Assembly (NCBI RefSeq): GCF_009765365.1
Contig: NZ_VTOM01000001.1
Span: 372,001 to 436,000 of the forward strand
Origin: Antarcticirhabdus aurantiaca
GTDB lineage: Bacteria; Pseudomonadota; Alphaproteobacteria; Rhizobiales; Rhizobiaceae
Direction: 5' to 3'
DNA: 64,000 nt
Within the stretch, counting starts at the first letter, position 1, and each line of letters begins with the position of its first letter. Made by a program: the position numbers and the translations under genes. Under the pieces are notes generated by a model. That model ran no database searches. It was not told the origin of the DNA and saw only the letters and a list, made by a program, of their open reading frames with translations. Positions 60,422-64,000 of the stretch are shown here, piece after piece.

Positions 60422-61825
60422 TCAGGCCGGAACCCGGATCGTCGCCTTCAGGCCCCCCATCGCGCTCGTCGACAGGAGCACGTCGCCGCCGTGGCTGCGG
60501 GCGATGTCGCGCGCGATCGAGAGGCCGAGCCCCGTTCCGCCCTCGTCGATGTTGCGGGCCTCGTCGAGCCGCACGAAGGGCTTGAACACCTCCTCGCGGC
60601 TTTCCGCCGGGATGCCCGGCCCGTCGTCCTCCACCACCACGGAGAGCCAGCGCCCCTCGTGGCGCGCGACGAGCGACACGCGTTCGCCGTGGCGCATGGC
60701 GTTGGCGACGATGTTGGTGACGAGGCGCGAGAAGGAATCGGGCCGCACGGTCACGCGCGGATCGCCGATGATGTCGATGTCGAGCTTCTTGTTCTTCAGT
60801 CGCGCGTCCGCCGCGAAGCGCGCGAAGAGCGGCTCGAGGTCGAGCTCGCCGACATCCTCGCCCGACTCGTCCTTGGCGAAGGCGAGATAGCCCTCCAGCA
60901 TCCGCGCCATCTCGTCGACGTCGTGGTCGAGCTCGTCCCGGTCCTCGCCCTCCGGAAGGAAGGCGAGCTGGAGGCGGAAGCGCGTGAGAACGGTTCGAAG
61001 ATCGTGGCTGACGCCGGCGAGCATCGCCGTGCGCTGCTCGATCTGGCGCTCGATCCGGTCGCGCATCTGCATGAAGGCCAGCGAGGCGCGCCGCACCTCG
61101 CTGGCGCCGCGCGGTCGAAAGTCCGGCGGCATCGCCTGGCCGCGGCCGAAGCTCTCGGCCGCGGCCGCCAGCGCCTGGATCGGGCGGATCTGGTTCCGGA
61201 GGAACAGGATCGCGATGATCAGGAGGACGAGCGAGGCCGCGACCATCCAGACGATGAAGATGTGGGTGTTGGAGGCGTAGGCCGAGTTGCGCCGGGCAAA
61301 GACGCGCAGGAGCTTGTCGCCGAGATCGACCCGGATCTCGACGATCCGGGACTGGCCGACCGTGTCGATCCAGAAGGGCCGACCGATCTGGTCCTCCAAT
61401 TCGTCGGACAGGATGTCGTCGAGGATGTTGAAGAAGGGGCTCGGCTCGGAGGGCGGCAGCGGTCCCGGCGGCAGGATCTCGATGTTGAGGTCGAGCTTGT
61501 CCTCGGCGATGCGCTTGATCGCCGCCTCGTTCTCCGGCCCCGGAAAGGTCGCGATCATGTCGATGACGCCGGCGATGTCGCGAACCACCGCCTCCGACAG
61601 GCGCTGCGTGACGAGCTGCCAGTGCCGCTCCATGAACACGCCCGCGACGACGCCCTGCAGGAGCACCATCGGCGCGATGATGATGATCAGCGAGCGCGGA
61701 TAGAGCCCTTTCGGCATCCACCGCTGGACGAAGCGCGGCAGGATGCGCAAGGGACGGGGCAGGGGGCCGAGGCGGGGCAGGCTCTTCGGCGTCGCGCCCG
61801 CCCGGATGCGGTCGAGGATGGTCAC
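60422..61825 (-). CDS. EnvZ-like sensor histidine kinase
   Basis: 467-aa membrane kinase. Two helices (about residues 45-63 and 182-204) frame a periplasmic sensor domain of roughly 120 residues. Then come HAMP and the dimerisation helix with phospho-acceptor His274 in GVSHDLRTVLTRFRLQLAF. The usual Pro after DLRT is Val here. The ATPase domain has the N box LVTNIVANAMRHG, G1 VEDDGPGIP and G2 EGGTGLGLSIARDI. It follows the response regulator by 24 bases and is probably its partner. The signal is unknown. Confidence 0.92.
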   Translation of the reverse strand: MTILDRIRAGATPKSLPRLGPLPRPLRILPRFVQRWMPKGLYPRSLIIIIAPMVLLQGVVAGVFMERHWQLVTQRLSEAVVRDIAGVIDMIATFPGPENEAAIKRIAEDKLDLNIEILPPGPLPPSEPSPFFNILDDILSDELEDQIGRPFWIDTVGQSRIVEIRVDLGDKLLRVFARRNSAYASNTHIFIVWMVAASLVLLIIAILFLRNQIRPIQALAAAAESFGRGQAMPPDFRPRGASEVRRASLAFMQMRDRIERQIEQRTAMLAGVSHDLRTVLTRFRLQLAFLPEGEDRDELDHDVDEMARMLEGYLAFAKDESGEDVGELDLEPLFARFAADARLKNKKLDIDIIGDPRVTVRPDSFSRLVTNIVANAMRHGERVSLVARHEGRWLSVVVEDDGPGIPAESREEVFKPFVRLDEARNIDEGGTGLGLSIARDIARSHGGDVLLSTSAMGGLKATIRVPA

Positions 61826-61849
61826 GCTCCCGCTCCCCTCAGGGCCCCG

Positions 61850-62617
61850 TCAATCGACGTTCAGCCGGTAGCCGATGCCGCGCACCGTCTGCAGCCAGAG
61901 CGGATTGGCCGGATCGCTCTCGATCTTGCGGCGCAGCCGGTTGATCTGAACGTCGACGGTCCGCTCGCCGACCTCCGTCTCGTCGCCCAGGAGGTCCTGG
62001 CGCTGCACGGTCTCACCGGCGCGCTCGGCGAACTGGGTCATGATGTCCTGCTCGCGCTCGGTCAGCCGGATCACCTCGGTACCCCGCTTCAGCTCCTTCT
62101 TCGGCAGGTTGAAGGTGAAGGGCCCGAAGCGGACGTTCTCGAGCTTCAGGACCGGCGGCTGGCTGGAGCGTTTCAGGATGTTGTTGATGCGCAGGAGCAG
62201 CTCGCGCGGATCGAAGGGCTTGGGCACGTAGTCGTCGGCGCCCGCCTCCAGCCCTTCGATGCGCTGCTCGGTTTCCGAGCGCGCAGTCAGCATCAGAACC
62301 GGAGCCGGGCGCACCGGACGGATGCTCCGCACGAACTCGACGCCGGTCTCGCCCGGCATCATCACGTCGACGATCATCAGGTCGAAGTCGAGACCCGTCA
62401 GGATGCGCCGCGCTTCCGCCGCATCCGCGGCGGTCGACACCCGGAAGCCCTTCTCCGTCAGGAAGCGCTGGAGAAGTCGGCGGATACGGCGGTCGTCGTC
62501 GACGAGGAGGAGGTGCGGCGCGTCGTCCGCGACGATCAGCTCCGGCGCGGTCTCGTCGCCCGGAACGGGAACCGCCGCGCTGTCCTGCGTCGTCGCCTCG
62601 ATCGGATCAGGTCTCAC
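61850..62617 (-). CDS. OmpR-family response regulator
   Basis: 255 aa. A flexible N-terminal extension of about 35 residues precedes the receiver domain (LLLVDDDRRIRRLLQRFL). The phospho-acceptor is Asp84 (DLMIVDVMMPGETGVEF), with Thr in VLMLTAR and Lys in DDYVPKPFDPRELL. The winged-helix effector (about 155-255) has VIRLTEREQDIMTQFAERAG and TVDVQINRLRRKIE. The ATG overlaps the marR 3' end by 11 bases. marR, this gene and the kinase form one operon beside ilvE. Confidence 0.93.
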   Translation of the reverse strand: MRPDPIEATTQDSAAVPVPGDETAPELIVADDAPHLLLVDDDRRIRRLLQRFLTEKGFRVSTAADAAEARRILTGLDFDLMIVDVMMPGETGVEFVRSIRPVRPAPVLMLTARSETEQRIEGLEAGADDYVPKPFDPRELLLRINNILKRSSQPPVLKLENVRFGPFTFNLPKKELKRGTEVIRLTEREQDIMTQFAERAGETVQRQDLLGDETEVGERTVDVQINRLRRKIESDPANPLWLQTVRGIGYRLNVD

Positions 62618-63155
62618 GGTCGATGCCCTTCTTGGCGAACCAGTCGCGTGCCGCCTTCCGCTCGCCTCCCATCTCCACCAGAAAGGCGGCGACGGAATGG
62701 ACGTCGATGCCGCCTTTGGCCTGCAGGGCGGCGTCGATGCGCCTCACCTGCGCCCGGGACAGCTCGAGCGTCAAGGCGCGCCCCCGCTCGGTCGGGTAGA
62801 GCCAGCGCTCGCGCCGGTCCTCCGTGCCGGGCACCAACGCGATGAAGCCCCCGTCGACGAGCTGGCGCAGCACGCGCGAGAGCGACTGCTTGGTGATCTC
62901 CAGGAGGTCCAGGAGTTCGGCGATCGTCATGCCGGGATCGCGGTTGGTGAAGTGCAGCACCCGGTGATGGGCGCGGCCGAACCCGTACTGCGCGAGGATC
63001 GAATCGGCGTCCCCCGTGAACTCGCGATAAGCGAAGAAGAACAGCTCGATCAGCTGGAAGTCGACGTCGCCGCGCGTCGGCAGCGGCTCGCGCACGATGT
63101 CGGCGTCGCTCGTCAGGTCGGGTTCGTTGCGGGAGACGGCGGGTTCAGCATTCAT
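62607..63155 (-). CDS. MarR-family transcriptional regulator
   Basis: Winged-helix regulator, 182 aa. Recognition region TIAELLDLLEITKQSLSRVL and wing VPGTEDRRERWLYPTERGRA, with dimerisation helices at both ends. The start is ATG 63155; an in-frame ATG at 63191 would add 12 residues (METNNVNNADLF). The palindrome at 63162-63176 lies just before the first start and inside the second, so the gene is probably autorepressed. Divergent from ilvE; heads the operon with the OmpR/EnvZ pair. Confidence 0.9.
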   Translation of the reverse strand: MNAEPAVSRNEPDLTSDADIVREPLPTRGDVDFQLIELFFFAYREFTGDADSILAQYGFGRAHHRVLHFTNRDPGMTIAELLDLLEITKQSLSRVLRQLVDGGFIALVPGTEDRRERWLYPTERGRALTLELSRAQVRRIDAALQAKGGIDVHSVAAFLVEMGGERKAARDWFAKKGIDRET

Positions 63156-63161
63156 AAATAG

Positions 63162-63176
63162 GTCAGCATTGTTGAC
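63162..63176. promoter_or_regulatory. Probable MarR operator
   Basis: GTCAGCATTGTTGAC: an inverted repeat with GTCA/TGAC ends and CA/TG inside (one mismatched pair), 6 bases before the marR ATG in an AT-rich stretch. MarR proteins bind 14-18-base palindromes of this layout. Confidence 0.55.
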
Positions 63177-63315
63177 GTTATTTGTTTCCATTGTTACACA
63201 GCCCCGGCAGTCGGGAACAGCGGCGAGGGCATCGCTGCGACCGTAGATCGTCCGCCCGGAGCCGACTTTGGCTCCGCGCGTCGCCGGCCTATGATCCATC
63301 GACGACAACGTTCAC

Positions 63316-63346
63316 GGAGGGTGCCGCCCTGCGGCACGAAAGCAGC
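63316..63346 (+). promoter_or_regulatory. Split ribosome-binding region of ilvE with internal hairpin
   Basis: GGAGG (63316-63320) is 26 bases from the ATG, too far for normal use. Between them lies a perfect hairpin, GTGCCGC-CCT-GCGGCAC (63321-63337). If folded, only GAAAGCAGC (9 bases) would separate the Shine-Dalgarno sequence from the start, a suitable distance. Confidence 0.55.
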
Positions 63347-64000
63347 ATGAGCGCCATTCCCTTCGACCAGATGGACGGCCAGATCTGGTTCAACGGCGAG
63401 TTCGTCCGCTGGCAGGACGCCAAGATCCACGTTCTCACCCACGGTCTTCATTACGCGAGCTGCGTCTTCGAGGGCGAGCGGGCCTACGGCGGCGAGGTGT
63501 TTAAGCTGCGCGAGCACACCGAGCGGCTGATCGAATCGGGTCGCCTCCTCGGCTTCACCGTGCCCTATAGCGCCGACGAGATCGACACGGCCACGCGCGA
63601 GCTGCTCGTGCGCCAGGGCCTCACCGACGCCTATGTGCGCCCCGTCGCCTGGCGCGGCTCGGAGATGATGGGCGTTTCGGCGCAGAGCAACCGCATCAAC
63701 GTCGCCATCGCCATCTGGCAGTGGCCGAGCTACTTTGCGCCCGAGCAGAAGATGAAGGGCATCCGGCTCGACCTTGCCGAGTACCGCCGGCCCGACCCGC
63801 GAACCGCGCCTTCGAAGTCGAAGGCTGCCGGCCTCTACATGATCTGCACCATCTCCAAGCACGCCGCCGAAGCCAAGGGCTACGCCGACGCGCTGATGCT
63901 CGACTGGCGCGGCCAGGTGGCCGAGGCGACCGGCGCCAACGTGTTCTTCGTGAAAGATGGCGCGATCCACACGCCCAAACCCGACTGCTTCCTCGACGGC
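63347..64000 (+). CDS. ilvE: Branched-chain amino acid aminotransferase, N-terminal part
   Basis: PLP-dependent transaminase that makes Val, Leu and Ile from their 2-oxo acids. 218 codons are visible before the right edge (full length about 290-300 residues). Motifs: MSAIPFDQMDGQIWFNGEFV, HVLTHGLHYASCVFEGERAY, the PLP lysine Lys159 in PSKSKAAGLYM, and the EATGANVFFVKDGAI strand. Divergent from the marR operon across 191 bases. Translation probably uses the split ribosome-binding region just upstream. Confidence 0.95.
   Translation, partial: MSAIPFDQMDGQIWFNGEFVRWQDAKIHVLTHGLHYASCVFEGERAYGGEVFKLREHTERLIESGRLLGFTVPYSADEIDTATRELLVRQGLTDAYVRPVAWRGSEMMGVSAQSNRINVAIAIWQWPSYFAPEQKMKGIRLDLAEYRRPDPRTAPSKSKAAGLYMICTISKHAAEAKGYADALMLDWRGQVAEATGANVFFVKDGAIHTPKPDCFLDG

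Noticed and set aside
1-64000. CRISPR arrays, insertion sequences or prophage genes
   Set aside because: No regularly spaced direct repeats, transposase motifs, terminal inverted repeats or phage structural genes were seen.

Overview
The window is high-GC, densely coded DNA from an alphaproteobacterium, most likely of the order Hyphomicrobiales (Rhizobiales). Pointers are the fused TrpE(G) with a three-tryptophan leader peptide, the short PutA with a divergent Lrp-type PutR, the separate petABC operon, the ilvE / marR / ompR / envZ arrangement and the lgt / MidA / pgeF run. The family cannot be fixed from the sequence alone. I found no tRNA, rRNA, CRISPR array, insertion sequence or prophage.

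Layout. 1-2033 (minus): end of a glycine betaine importer (proW, proX) and putR. 2152-7239: putA with its terminator, then fhs. 7275-10306: molybdate operon (ModE-like regulator, a perfect Mo-box-like palindrome, modABC). 10303-12637: trp attenuator, whose leader peptide starts on the modC stop codon, and trpE(G). 12649-22923: CDF transporter, vapBC, leuA, a TPP enzyme, a hydrolase and assorted single genes. 22970-29908 (minus): moxR-DUF58-BatA/DUF4159-membrane protein cluster. 30127-35439: DUF1285, Nudix and cca operon, DUF1059, hemF, a ParE/RelE-type toxin module and trmL. 35670-42595: two ABC exporters and the cytochrome bc1 operon. 42679-46320 (minus): rplY, pth, ychF and two MaoC genes. 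46501-50175 (minus): a curlin-repeat cluster. 50298-57884 (minus): MATE exporter, prs, a lipoprotein, a DoeA-like M24 protein, pgeF, MidA and lgt. 58051-64000: ubiK, a probable cell-cycle-type control region before a YbjN-domain gene, proC, a CsaA-like protein, the marR-ompR-envZ operon and the start of ilvE.

The most unusual part is 46501-50175. Four small secreted proteins, one a lipoprotein, carry curlin-type Gln/Asn/Gly repeats. A fifth protein joins a passenger of five such repeats to a C-terminal autotransporter beta-barrel. No CsgG/CsgE/CsgF-type secretion gene is in the window. I infer a surface amyloid-like system in which an autotransporter may display or nucleate the fibre. Other points of interest are the modC/trpL overlap with a readable attenuator, a DnaA box plus six GANTC sites before the YbjN gene, a hairpin between the Shine-Dalgarno sequence and start of ilvE, a D-loop Asp-to-Gly change in ModC, and an M24 protein without the usual metal-binding motifs.
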